Origin: Deltaproteobacteria bacterium
GTDB taxonomy: Bacteria; Desulfobacterota; Binatia; Binatales; Binataceae
Direction of reading: 5' to 3'
Assembly (NCBI GenBank): GCA_021799555.1
Contig: JAJZAG010000102.1
Location: forward strand, 1 to 10,918
DNA: 10,918 bases
Of the stretch, positions 1 to 7,887 are shown piece after piece. The notes beneath the pieces are model-generated. The model was not told the origin of the DNA and did no database searches. It worked only from the letters and a program-made list of their open reading frames with translations. The position numbers were made by a program, and so were the translations under genes. The first letter of the stretch is position 1. Each line of letters begins with the position of its first letter.

Positions 1-243
1 GGTGGTGCCCTCGCGGGCGAGGTGCTCGCCGAGCGCGCGCAGCGCCGGCGGACTTGCCGACATCACGTCGATACCGTGGGAGCCGTTGACTTGCAGGTCG
101 ATGAAACCGGGTACGATGTAATCGTTACCGGCGGCGGGACCTTCGTGAACTTCGACGATCTTGTCGGAGAAGGTGATTTGCCCGCGGGTGAGCGAGCCGT
201 CGGTGCGGGCGATCTCGCCGCTGAGCGTTTTCATCATCGGCAT
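1..243 (-). CDS. nagA: N-acetylglucosamine-6-phosphate deacetylase, N-terminal part (cut by window edge)
   Basis: The frame is open from an ATG at 243 to base 1 (81 codons, no stop), so only the N-terminus is present. NagA removes the acetyl group from GlcNAc-6-phosphate in the cytoplasm, giving glucosamine-6-phosphate for glycolysis or cell-wall synthesis. The visible part has the small beta-sandwich start (residues 5-40) and then VPGFIDLQVNG at 44-54, the first barrel strand. In most amidohydrolases this strand carries HxH. Here it reads Q-x-N, as in the E. coli enzyme, which points to NagA rather than a dihydroorotase or adenine deaminase. It continues through a GIDVM stretch to an EGTT turn at the edge, as NagA does. 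Met codons at residues 3 and 4 are alternative starts, and I see no clear Shine-Dalgarno sequence. The stop of the upstream small gene is 11 bases away, so the two are probably co-transcribed. The catalytic half lies outside the window. Confidence 0.85.
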   Translation of the reverse strand, partial: MPMMKTLSGEIARTDGSLTRGQITFSDKIVEVHEGPAAGNDYIVPGFIDLQVNGSHGIDVMSASPPALRALGEHLAREGTT

Positions 244-254
244 AACAAACGCAG

Positions 255-506
255 TCAGTTGGCGCCAAAACGCTCCGCGAGCAGGCGCGAAAATCGGGGC
301 AGATAAATCAGGTCAAAGGTGTCTTCCTTGCCGGGAAACATCGCGACCGCTGCGCCTTTGAGCGCAATAACGTGCTGCCACGCCTGTTCGAGGGTGAGAT
401 CGGGATCCTGCGCGAGAGTGGCGAAGGTCAAGTCGACGAGAAAGCGCAGGCGGCGGAGCATCTTGTCCTCCTGTTCGAGGGCGGCTTTGCGATCGTCGTC
501 GGGCAT
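255..506 (-). CDS. Small conserved-looking protein of unknown function (83 aa)
   Basis: I do not recognise a characterised family. The protein begins with an acidic, charged helix (MPDDDRKAALEQEDKM), followed by a predicted helical body: LRRLRFLVDLTFATLAQ at 18-33, then a segment around 38-57 starting TLEQAWQHVIALKGA. It ends in an aromatic tail containing PGKEDTFDLIYLPRF (58-72). The tail reads like a conserved block I associate with short hypothetical proteins of soil bacteria; this is memory, not a search. I chose the ATG at 506 over the longer frame reaching 614 because AGCGGAG lies upstream of it and the extra N-terminus is low-complexity, Ala/Pro-rich and unlike a domain. There is no signal peptide or membrane segment. 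It ends 11 bases before the nagA start, so it is probably the first gene of that transcript, and it diverges from the membrane protein at 674. Confidence 0.72.
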   Translation of the reverse strand: MPDDDRKAALEQEDKMLRRLRFLVDLTFATLAQDPDLTLEQAWQHVIALKGAAVAMFPGKEDTFDLIYLPRFSRLLAERFGAN

Positions 507-573
507 AGCAGCGCTCCGCTGGGCAATCGGCGCTCGAGGTGCGGCAGCGCTTTCAAACGTAGCCGGAATGGCA

Positions 574-596
574 GGTACCGGGCAATCGTCCGTACC
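574..596. repeat. Imperfect inverted repeat in the divergent intergenic region
   Basis: GGTAC at 574-578 pairs with GTACC at 592-596. GG at 580-581 can also pair with CC at 590-591 across one unpaired C, leaving the loop gcaatcgt. It lies between the divergent starts at 506 (minus) and 674 (plus), where an operator could serve both genes. A seven-pair imperfect repeat can arise by chance in GC-rich DNA. Confidence 0.2.
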
Positions 597-673
597 CGAG
601 TCGCATTGGCGCAACGCAAGGTTTGAAGATCTACTTGTTTCGGTGCGAGCGCGATGCCAAGTTCGTACGCACG

Positions 674-1654
674 ATGGCGAAGCAGCGACTTAAGAGCAGC
701 TTCATCTATCTGGCCAACGCGGTCGGAGACTTGCGCGGCAACTGGCTGAATCTTGCAGCCGTGCTCGCGCCGCTTATCGTGCTCACGGCGATATGCCTGC
801 TGCCCGAGGCGCTCAACTTGCAGCATCGCCTCGCGAGCTCGCTCGGTGGGGGGGCGACGACGGTCGGATATTATCCCGCACAGGAGCCATACCATCCGGC
901 AGCCAAACCATCTCCGGCGCCTTATCCTGAATGGCTGATCTACACGATGCGGGGCGCCGGGTTGCTGATCACGGTGGTGGCCGGCCTGCTCGTGCTGGTC
1001 GAGATGAAGCGAATTCACACCGGCGAGCGGGCGCCGGGGCTGATCGCGGAGACGATAAATGTCTATGCCAGCGCAGCGCGGCTTTTTCTGGCTTATCTTT
1101 GGATCACTATTCTGCAATTTCTTGCGCCGGCTATTGCGGGAGCCGCAATCGGATTTGGAATAAGGACCGATTACCCTGTTGTATCGTTGCTGGTCTCGAT
1201 TTTACGGGTTGGGCTGTTGGTGGGGGCGGGAATTGTCTATATGTGGCTGTACTTTGCCGAGTACGCCCTGGTGTTTGACGGGCAGCGGAGCTTTCATTCG
1301 TTGCTATTTAGCCGCGACCTGATGCGCAAGCGTTTTTTCACGGTAGCCGCGCGGATCACCGTCTTCCTGGCGCTGTGGTGGGGCTACAATTCGTGGGCGG
1401 CCGGGGCGTTCGTGGTCGCAAGCGTGTTGCTTGGCCCGGTCGTGATGGTGACCGGCGTGGTCTCGACGATAGTGATCGCGCTCAATCTGGCATGGCTGAC
1501 CATCAGTTTTGCGACTTCGGCGTTTTTTATCGCGGCAGAAATCAGGATGTACCAGGATCTGACCGCGATAGCCCGGGAAAGTGGGTTTACCTTCGCCAAT
1601 TCACCCCTTGCGCCGGAACCCGTGACGGTGCCGCTCAGCGGCGCACGCGCCTGA
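674..1654 (+). CDS. Multi-pass integral membrane protein of unknown function (326 aa)
   Basis: This is a polytopic inner-membrane protein that I cannot place in a named family. Hydrophobic segments lie at about 25-44, 88-110, 133-163, 168-200, 222-240, 243-263 and 264-290, so six or seven transmembrane helices. The loop between the first two (about 58-88) is rich in Pro and Tyr and probably faces the periplasm. Basic clusters flank the helices (RLK near the start, MKR at 111, MRKR at 217-220). The C-terminal tail (about 291-326) is soluble. The overall plan (a short cytoplasmic N-terminus, paired helices and no catalytic motif) resembles Yip1/DUF-type membrane proteins, but that comparison is weak. 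I chose the ATG at 674. A TTG at 623 would add 17 residues with no hydrophobic or domain content. No strong Shine-Dalgarno sequence precedes either. It converges on the glutamate dehydrogenase with only eight bases between stop codons. Confidence 0.82.
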   Translation: MAKQRLKSSFIYLANAVGDLRGNWLNLAAVLAPLIVLTAICLLPEALNLQHRLASSLGGGATTVGYYPAQEPYHPAAKPSPAPYPEWLIYTMRGAGLLITVVAGLLVLVEMKRIHTGERAPGLIAETINVYASAARLFLAYLWITILQFLAPAIAGAAIGFGIRTDYPVVSLLVSILRVGLLVGAGIVYMWLYFAEYALVFDGQRSFHSLLFSRDLMRKRFFTVAARITVFLALWWGYNSWAAGAFVVASVLLGPVVMVTGVVSTIVIALNLAWLTISFATSAFFIAAEIRMYQDLTAIARESGFTFANSPLAPEPVTVPLSGARA

Positions 1655-1666
1655 GCGCGAGCTCAG
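1651..1666. terminator. Perfect hairpin holding both convergent stop codons; possible bidirectional terminator
   Basis: CTGAGC (1651-1656), loop GCGA (1657-1660) and GCTCAG (1661-1666) form a six-pair stem closed by a GNRA-type tetraloop. The TGA of the membrane protein (1652-1654) and the TGA of the dehydrogenase (complement of 1663-1665) lie inside opposite arms. A second GCTCAG at 1633-1638 can pair with the same middle arm, giving a mutually exclusive alternative hairpin. The tract after the stem on the plus strand is TCTCCTTT, pyrimidine-rich but not a clean T run. Intrinsic termination is therefore plausible, not certain. Confidence 0.35.
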
Positions 1667-4600
1667 TCTCCTTTCGCAAGCCGGGCGATCGCTCGCGCGG
1701 CCACATGCACTGCCGGCAGCGGAATAGTCTGCATCGCGGCAATCTCCGCGAGCAGGCGCTGCACGTCAGCGAATCGCCGGGGCCTCGCGCTTGATAGCCG
1801 CTCGATCGCTTGAGGCGCGCCGCCCGCTTTGAGCGCGAGGTTGGTCAGTTGCAAACGATTCTCTCGCAGTTCGACGGCAAGCTCCTGCGCGGCGCGCCGG
1901 CGCCACCGATCCTCGTCCTCGAAGTCGACGACAGCAGCCTCAAGCCGTGAAAAATCCAGATGAGCCCCGAGTCCGAAGTAGGCCGCCGCCACGCGCTCGG
2001 CCGGCAGATTTTGCTCGAGCGCGACGCTGAGCACGTTAAGCAAGTGATCGGCGAACGCCAAACGGGCAAGATCATGGGCGAGCTCGCCGTCGGCGACAGT
2101 CGAGCGCAACTCGCGATAAATCCGCTCGAAGCGCTCACGCTCCGCGGCCTGCAAAAATTCCTCGAATGATTCTCCCAGGCTCTCGAAGGCGGGACGCAAT
2201 CGCGCGGCGACGCTTTCGAGGGCGGAGTCGGGCGCGAAACTCCTGAGCGCCCACGCGCACGCGGCGCTGGCGGCCCTTTCGAGCGCGAAAAAAGCCCCGT
2301 TTTCGGCATCGACGGATACCGCCGCCGTGACCACGCGAATCCTTTCCGCGCGCGCCGCAACCGCGAGCACTTCGGATGCGACCAGCCAGGCGTGAACGGC
2401 GGCCTCGGCGCTGACGCCGTGGTCGCGAACGATCCCAAAAACGAAGGTGGATCCCATCAGGTCCACCATCTCATTGACCAGCCGCGTGGCAATAAGCTCG
2501 CGGCGTAACCGATGGTTGGGGATAGACGCCGCGAAACGTCCCGCGATCGAGGCAGGGAAATACGGTTTGAGATAGCGATCGACGAGATGCGGGTCATTGG
2601 TCAGCGCCGCATCTTCGAGCCGCATCACGAGGTCGATCTTTGTGTAAGCGGTAATCAGCGCGAGCTCGGGACGTACGAGCCCGGCAAAGCGCGCGCGCCG
2701 CTCGCGCAACTCCTCGCGCGTGGGGAGGGCTTCATCATGGCGGCGTAACAATCCGCGTTCCTCTATCGCCTGAATGTGTTCGCGGAACGCCTCGACTCGG
2801 GTACGGCTGCGAATCTGTTCGAGCGACAGCAGAAGCGCCTGGTCGCGATTATCGCGCAGCACGCTCTGAGCGACCTCGTCGGCAAGCCCGGCCAGAAGCC
2901 GGTTGCGCTCGTCGAGAGCAAGCGCGCCGCGAGCGACTTCGGGATCGAGCAGGATCTTGAGATTCACTTCGTGGTCTGAGGTGTCGACGCCGGCGGAGTT
3001 GTCGATTGCGTCGGTGTTGATGCGCCCGCCGGCGAGCGCATACGCGATTCGCGCGCGCTGGGTGAATCCCAGGTTTCCGCCCTCGACGGCGATCTTCGCG
3101 CGCAATTCGGCTGCGGTGATCCGGCACCCGTCGTTGGCGTGATCGCCCACCTGCTCGTCGGTTTCCTCGGAGGCGCGGATGTAGGTGCCGATGCCACCGT
3201 TATAGAGCATCTCGACCGGCGCGCTCAGAATCGCGCGGACCAGGCTTTCACCATCAAGTGCTTCAGCTTCGATTCCGAGCGCGGTGCGCGCCTCGCGGCT
3301 CAGTTCGATCCGCTTCTGGCCGCGGCGCCATACGCCGCCGCCTTTGCTGATCAAAGAAGCATCGTAATCGGCCCACGACGAGCGCGGCATCTCGAACAAT
3401 CGGCGGCGCTCGTCGAAGCTTGCGCCCGGATCGGGCGTGGGGTCGATGAATATATGGCGATGGTCGAAGGCCGCGATTAGCGCCAGGTTGCGCGAGCGGA
3501 GCAGGCCGTTGCCGAATACATCGCCGGACATATCGCCGATTCCTATCATCGCGATCGGCTGCCCGCGGTCGGGGTCGCGTCCGATTTCGCGCAGATGACG
3601 CCGCGCCGATTCCCACGCTCCGCGCGCCGTAATTCCGATTGCCTTGTGGTCAAAGCCGTGCTCTCCGCCCGAGGCGAAGGCGTCGCCGAGCCAGAAGCCA
3701 CGTTCGAGCGCGATCCGGTTGGCGATATCCGAGAATGATGCGGTCCCCTTGTCGGCGGCCACAACCAGGTAGGGACCGTCCGTATCGAGCACCTTGACGC
3801 GCGGCGGATGCATGATGCCCCCGTCGGTGAGGTTGTCGGTCAAGTCGAGCATCGCACGAATCAGAGTCTGGTAGGCCTCGACGCCGGGTACGTCTCCATC
3901 AGCGGCGCGTTTGACGATAAAGCCGCCCTTGGAGCCGATCGGCACGATGATTGCGTTCTTGACCGTCTGGGTTTTCATCAGCCCAAGAATTTCGGTGCGG
4001 AAGTCGTCGGGCCGATCGCTGAAGCGGATTCCGCCGCGAGCGACTTTGCCCGCGCGCAGATGGCATCCCTCCATCCGCGGGCTGTTGACGTGAATCTCGT
4101 ATAGCGGCGGAGTGTCGGGCAGACCGATGATTTTTCCGCTCTCGAACTTGAGCGCCAGGTATGGATCGGGCTCCGGCATCGGGCAGAAATAATTGCTGCG
4201 CACCGTTGCCTCGATCATCGAGAGAAGCGTGCGAGCGGTTCGATCGTCGGCGATGTTTTCGATTGCGCCGAGTTGGTCCAGGTATGCCGCGCGCAACTCG
4301 GCAACTTTGACGGGATCGTCAGCGCGATCGGGATCGAGCCGCTCCGCGAAGAGCTCGTACATCGCCCGCGCCAAAGCCGGATATGAGAGCAGCACGCGGC
4401 GCAGCGCAGGACGCGCCGGCGCAAGCCGCATCTGAAACGCGGCCTCGAGATAGGCGCGCAGCAATGCGACCTCGCGCCAGGTAAGGCCGGCGCTAAGCAC
4501 CAGAGCATTGAGCGGATCGTCTTCAACGCGTCCCTCGCGCACTTGACCGATCGCGTCGGCGATCGCGTTTGCGCCCGCCGATTTCCGCAGCGGCCGGCCG

Positions 4601-6420
4601 TCGGGACCCTCGACCGAAAACGCCTGCACATAAGCCTGCGCGCCACGGCCCTCGATCGCAGGCTTGAAGGTATGAAACTCTTCGGCTAAAACCTTGACCC
4701 CGAAATTCTGCAGCATCGGCATCAGATCCGACAGCATCGGTGGTGCGCCGACGCCGAGCATCCGCAGCTCGTCGGCACTGCTGTCCTCAGATGCGCCGCG
4801 GACCAACTCGACGTGAAACGTAGCGCCGGACTTGAGCAGCGCTTCAATTCGCTCGAGGTCCATGATTGCGCGGCGGGCGGGAACCGCGGCGCGATACTCC
4901 TCGGTAAACGCGGAAGCCCACCGCGCTGCCAGCGCGCGCCCGCGCGAGGCGCCGAATTTTTCGATTAACCGCTCGGTGAGACGCTCTTCCCAGCGATGCG
5001 CCAGACGGGCGACCTCGACTTCCAGCTCCTTGATCTTTTGCGCTTTGGGTGGCTCGGCGGCGAAGCAGAAATGCAGCCGCACGGTGTAACTTTCGCCCAT
5101 CGCCAGATAATAATAGATGAGCGAGCCGCCGAGTCCCGCGGCGAGCGCGTTCTGGATGTTGAGCCGGACGCGAGCCGAAAACGCGTCGCGCGGCATCACG
5201 ACCATCACCGTCACATTGCCGCGATACGCGTCGCTCAGCACGCACAGGCGCACCGTGGCTTCGCTTCTTACGTCGAGGATCAGGCGCAGTTGCGCGCGCA
5301 GCTCCGATACCGGCGCGCGGAACAACTCGTCCTTGGGAAAGCTGTTGAAAGCGCTGACCAGCTCTTTGTAATCGTGCGAACCTGCGACCGCGCCTTCCGC
5401 CTCGAGCACCGCTTGCAGTTTGGCGCGCAGCAGCGGGATGTGCTGAGCCTCTTCAGAGTACGCCTTCGAGGTGAACAATCCCACGAAGTGGTCGAACCCC
5501 GTCACACGGCCCGCGGCGCCGGTGCGGCGGATGGTTACGCTGTCCATTGGGGCGCGGCGATGCACCAGCGATTCGGCGCGGGTCTTTCCGATTACGAGCG
5601 GCGGCCCCTCGAAGAACAGCTTGCGCCGCGCCGGAGCTATCTCGTCGAGCGAGCCGGCGCTGCGAAAGCGGGATTCATCGTGGTCGCGCATGATGCCGAG
5701 TTCGCTGCCTGACCGGACCGCAAATTTCACCGCCGCGCCGTCGCCAGAAAGATCGTAATGGCGGTAGCCGAGAAAAACGAAGCCGCCCTGCACGAGCCAG
5801 CGCAGAAAATCGCGCACCTCGACGAGTTCGCGCTCGGCGGCCGTTTCCTCGCAAATCTGGAGCGCGCGCTCCGTCATCGCCTCGAAGTCGCTGGTCGCCT
5901 GCCGCACCTCGATCAATACCGCGCGGACCTCGCGCGCGATCCGGGCGGCGTCGCTCTGCGAGGCCGCGAGCTCAAGCTCCGTGTAAGTGAGCGATTCGCC
6001 CCGCTCCGACGATGACGCCTGCTCGAAAGATATGAGGTCTCCTTCCCCGTTGCGAGCGACTCGGTAAATCGGATGCAGCATCGAAAGCACCGGCACGCCG
6101 AGCTGATGGAAGTAGGCGAGCTGGCTGTCAACGATAAACGGGCAATCGGGCATCGCCGTCTGAACGACGGTAACCGCGCCGGAGTCCGGCGCCGGGCTAA
6201 CCGTCACCGCGATCGGTTCCGTCCGCCGCTGGAAGAAGGAATATGCCGCCTTGAGCGTGCTCAGATAATGATCTGGCGGCGAATGATCCACGCGGTCGTG
6301 CGGCTCCCGAGCAAACAGCCGCTCGGCGAAGATCTTCATCCGCGCAGCCTCGTCGCCGGAAAAGTTACGTTCGATGATTTCGGAAAGAGCACCAGCTGTC
6401 GCCAAGTTGATCACCTTCAT
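1663..6420 (-). CDS. NAD-dependent glutamate dehydrogenase, large 180-kDa class
   Basis: This cytoplasmic enzyme oxidatively deaminates glutamate to 2-oxoglutarate and ammonium with NAD+, mainly for glutamate catabolism. Its 1585 residues match the usual size of the class (about 1600), called gdhB in Pseudomonas aeruginosa. The long N-terminal third (about 1-700) holds the ACT-like regulatory regions. The catalytic core follows: RGGIRFSDRPDDFRTE (795-810), MKTQTVKNA (815-823), and PIGSKGGF with the presumed catalytic lysine K831. VVAADKGTASFSD carries the presumed catalytic D890. The nucleotide-binding region has GIGDMSGDVFGNG (960-972) and VEGGNLGFTQR (1112-1122), followed by the family signature NTDAIDNSAGVD. 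A helical C-terminal region completes it. No frameshift or missing key residue is seen. I chose the ATG at 6420; a TTG three codons upstream is less likely. It converges with the membrane protein and diverges from the RNA methyltransferase. Allosteric control is expected for the class but is not shown here. Confidence 0.97.
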   Translation of the reverse strand: MKVINLATAGALSEIIERNFSGDEAARMKIFAERLFAREPHDRVDHSPPDHYLSTLKAAYSFFQRRTEPIAVTVSPAPDSGAVTVVQTAMPDCPFIVDSQLAYFHQLGVPVLSMLHPIYRVARNGEGDLISFEQASSSERGESLTYTELELAASQSDAARIAREVRAVLIEVRQATSDFEAMTERALQICEETAAERELVEVRDFLRWLVQGGFVFLGYRHYDLSGDGAAVKFAVRSGSELGIMRDHDESRFRSAGSLDEIAPARRKLFFEGPPLVIGKTRAESLVHRRAPMDSVTIRRTGAAGRVTGFDHFVGLFTSKAYSEEAQHIPLLRAKLQAVLEAEGAVAGSHDYKELVSAFNSFPKDELFRAPVSELRAQLRLILDVRSEATVRLCVLSDAYRGNVTVMVVMPRDAFSARVRLNIQNALAAGLGGSLIYYYLAMGESYTVRLHFCFAAEPPKAQKIKELEVEVARLAHRWEERLTERLIEKFGASRGRALAARWASAFTEEYRAAVPARRAIMDLERIEALLKSGATFHVELVRGASEDSSADELRMLGVGAPPMLSDLMPMLQNFGVKVLAEEFHTFKPAIEGRGAQAYVQAFSVEGPDGRPLRKSAGANAIADAIGQVREGRVEDDPLNALVLSAGLTWREVALLRAYLEAAFQMRLAPARPALRRVLLSYPALARAMYELFAERLDPDRADDPVKVAELRAAYLDQLGAIENIADDRTARTLLSMIEATVRSNYFCPMPEPDPYLALKFESGKIIGLPDTPPLYEIHVNSPRMEGCHLRAGKVARGGIRFSDRPDDFRTEILGLMKTQTVKNAIIVPIGSKGGFIVKRAADGDVPGVEAYQTLIRAMLDLTDNLTDGGIMHPPRVKVLDTDGPYLVVAADKGTASFSDIANRIALERGFWLGDAFASGGEHGFDHKAIGITARGAWESARRHLREIGRDPDRGQPIAMIGIGDMSGDVFGNGLLRSRNLALIAAFDHRHIFIDPTPDPGASFDERRRLFEMPRSSWADYDASLISKGGGVWRRGQKRIELSREARTALGIEAEALDGESLVRAILSAPVEMLYNGGIGTYIRASEETDEQVGDHANDGCRITAAELRAKIAVEGGNLGFTQRARIAYALAGGRINTDAIDNSAGVDTSDHEVNLKILLDPEVARGALALDERNRLLAGLADEVAQSVLRDNRDQALLLSLEQIRSRTRVEAFREHIQAIEERGLLRRHDEALPTREELRERRARFAGLVRPELALITAYTKIDLVMRLEDAALTNDPHLVDRYLKPYFPASIAGRFAASIPNHRLRRELIATRLVNEMVDLMGSTFVFGIVRDHGVSAEAAVHAWLVASEVLAVAARAERIRVVTAAVSVDAENGAFFALERAASAACAWALRSFAPDSALESVAARLRPAFESLGESFEEFLQAAERERFERIYRELRSTVADGELAHDLARLAFADHLLNVLSVALEQNLPAERVAAAYFGLGAHLDFSRLEAAVVDFEDEDRWRRRAAQELAVELRENRLQLTNLALKAGGAPQAIERLSSARPRRFADVQRLLAEIAAMQTIPLPAVHVAARAIARLAKGD

Positions 6421-6463
6421 TAGGAACAAGTAACGCGATGCGGCGATTCAGGCCGCTCGATCG

Positions 6464-6469
6464 ATTATA
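6464..6469 (-). promoter_or_regulatory. Perfect -10 hexamer (TATAAT) upstream of the glutamate dehydrogenase
   Basis: The complement of 6464-6469 reads TATAAT, in an AT-rich island (attatattg) that stands out in GC-rich surroundings. A start about seven bases downstream would give a leader of roughly 36 nt before the ATG at 6420. No good -35 box is found 16-18 bases upstream (the best is ATGGGC), so an activator or another sigma factor may be needed. The same island read on the plus strand gives TATATT, a possible -10 for the divergent methyltransferase. Confidence 0.4.
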
Positions 6470-6551
6470 TTGTTTCACGCGGCGCGGCCCATAGCGCAAT
6501 CCTCCGCACGCGGTCCGCAGCCGTGGCGCGACGCACGTGAGCCCGAGGCTC

Positions 6552-6556
6552 GGAGA
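6552..6556 (+). promoter_or_regulatory. Ribosome binding site fixing the methyltransferase start
   Basis: GGAGA lies nine bases upstream of the ATG at 6566. It supports this start over a TTG at 6470, whose 32 extra codons encode an Arg/Ala-rich stretch with no domain. Confidence 0.6.
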
Positions 6557-6565
6557 CATCTGACG

Positions 6566-7819
6566 ATGCCGGAAGTCGAAATCACCGCGATGACGCTCGG
6601 GCCTTACGGATTGGCGCATCGCGACGGTAAAACCATCTTGGTTCCCGGCGCCGTGCCCGGAGATTTTCTCGAAGTTGCAATCCGCGCCGAGCGGCGCGAC
6701 TACAATCTCGGTGCAATTGAAAAAATCCTCCGCGGCAGCCCCGCGCGGCGCGCCACCCCGTGTCCCTACCTGCCGCGATGCGGTGGATGCGACTGGCAGC
6801 AGATCAATTACGCGGCGCAGGTGCGTCTCAAGGCGGAATTGATCGCGCGGGAGCTCGGGCGCGCGCTTGACATTGAACTGGATCCGACAGGTCTGATCGA
6901 ACCGGCTCCCGCCGAGTTTGGATATCGCGCGCGCATCCGGCTCAAGGTCGGACGCGGAGGAGCGCTCGGGTTCCATGAGCTCGGCAGCAATCAGCTCGTT
7001 GCAATCGAGCACTGCATGTTGGCCGAAGACGGTGTCGCGATGCCGACGATGCTCGCCCGGGTGCTCGCGCGCGACCTCAGCGAAATCGAGGCGGTCGCGG
7101 CGCCGGACAATCGGACAGTTCTGGTCGGCTACCTCAACAAGCCGGCGGGCGAGCATCAGCTCATGCGCGCGCGCCGCGTACTCGAGTCCGATCCGAAAAT
7201 CGCCGGAATCGTGCTGTGCGCGGGCGCGGAACGCGCCGTCGTGGGCGAAACCGAAATCGATACCGAGATCGAGCCGGGCGTCGTGCTGCGCGCGAGCGCG
7301 GACTTTTTCAGCCAGGTGAATCGGGCGCAAAATCCAAAGCTGGTCGCGGAGGTGATGTCGATGGCGATGCCGGCCGCCGGCGTGAAGCTGCTTGATCTAT
7401 ATTGCGGCGCGGGAAATTTCAGCATCCCGGCCGCGCGCCGAGGCGCGCGCGTCACCGGCGTGGATTCGGACTCGGGTGCGATCGCCGCAGCGACGCGCAA
7501 CGCCTTGCGGATGGGCCTGGCCGAAGCGCAGTTTGCCGCGATGAAGGCTCGCGAGCTCGCGGCATTTCTCCATCGGGCGCGGTCTCGCCCCGATGCCGTT
7601 ATACTTGATCCGCCGCGCACCGGCGCTGCGGAACTGATCGAGCCAATCGCGAAACTCGGGCCTGCAAGCGTGATTTATGTCTCGTGCGACGCGGCGACGC
7701 TCGCGCGCGATTTGCGCGCGATGGCGGCGCACGGTTACAAATTATCGCGCGTGCGCGCTTTTGATTTCTTTCCGAACACGCATCACGCCGAGATCGTCGC
7801 GCATGCGGTATTGACTTAA
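6566..7819 (+). CDS. TrmA/RlmD-type class I SAM-dependent RNA (uracil-5-)-methyltransferase with [4Fe-4S] cysteines
   Basis: The enzyme transfers a methyl group from SAM to carbon 5 of a uridine, most likely in 23S rRNA, in the cytoplasm. Its 417 residues fit the RlmD (RumA) length. A TRAM-like RNA-binding beta domain spans about 1-58. The Fe-S set is C66-x5-C72-x2-C75 with a fourth cysteine, C150 (IEHC). SAM motif I is LLDLYCGAGNF (275-285), and ILDPPRTGA (about 346-354) is the DPPR motif. YVSCDAATLARDL carries the nucleophile C374, and THHAEIVA carries the catalytic-base glutamate E409. All family residues are present. Whether the target is U1939, U747 or a tRNA position cannot be decided from this sequence, so I give no symbol. 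The RBS at 6552 supports the start. It diverges from the glutamate dehydrogenase, and the small gene at 7888 follows in the same direction 68 bases on. Confidence 0.92.
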   Translation: MPEVEITAMTLGPYGLAHRDGKTILVPGAVPGDFLEVAIRAERRDYNLGAIEKILRGSPARRATPCPYLPRCGGCDWQQINYAAQVRLKAELIARELGRALDIELDPTGLIEPAPAEFGYRARIRLKVGRGGALGFHELGSNQLVAIEHCMLAEDGVAMPTMLARVLARDLSEIEAVAAPDNRTVLVGYLNKPAGEHQLMRARRVLESDPKIAGIVLCAGAERAVVGETEIDTEIEPGVVLRASADFFSQVNRAQNPKLVAEVMSMAMPAAGVKLLDLYCGAGNFSIPAARRGARVTGVDSDSGAIAAATRNALRMGLAEAQFAAMKARELAAFLHRARSRPDAVILDPPRTGAAELIEPIAKLGPASVIYVSCDAATLARDLRAMAAHGYKLSRVRAFDFFPNTHHAEIVAHAVLT

Positions 7820-7840
7820 ATCACCGGGCATCCTTAATGT
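7811..7840 (+). promoter_or_regulatory. Possible sigma-70 promoter for the 83-residue gene
   Basis: TTGACT at 7811-7816 matches five of six -35 consensus bases and overlaps the end and stop codon of the methyltransferase gene. TAATGT at 7835-7840 follows after 18 bases but matches only three of six -10 bases. A start near 7847 would give a leader of about 40 nt. Read-through from the methyltransferase is equally possible. Confidence 0.3.
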
Positions 7841-7887
7841 AGTTCAGTTGGTTCCGTACCTTCCCGCCAGAGGGTAACTCAAGAACG

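Noticed and set aside
428..1117. Minus-strand frame of 229 codons across the intergenic gap and the membrane protein
   Set aside because: It overlaps both the small gene (506) and the membrane protein, is rich in Arg and Gln, and shows no domain. The overlapping frames have clear protein-like features.
4996..5712. Plus-strand frame of 238 codons inside the glutamate dehydrogenase
   Set aside because: It lies wholly antisense to a well-conserved enzyme, has an Arg/Ala/Glu-biased composition and no recognisable motif.
6470..6565. TTG start giving a 32-residue N-terminal extension of the RNA methyltransferase
   Set aside because: The extension is Arg/Pro/Ala-rich with no domain, and the ATG at 6566 has a well-placed GGAGA and starts just before the TRAM-like domain.
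6365..7330. Long minus-strand frame (321 codons) opposite the RNA methyltransferase
   Set aside because: It mirrors the methyltransferase codons, has a low-complexity Arg/Ala/Asp composition with no motif, and overlaps the start of the dehydrogenase. Typical antisense shadow in GC-rich DNA.
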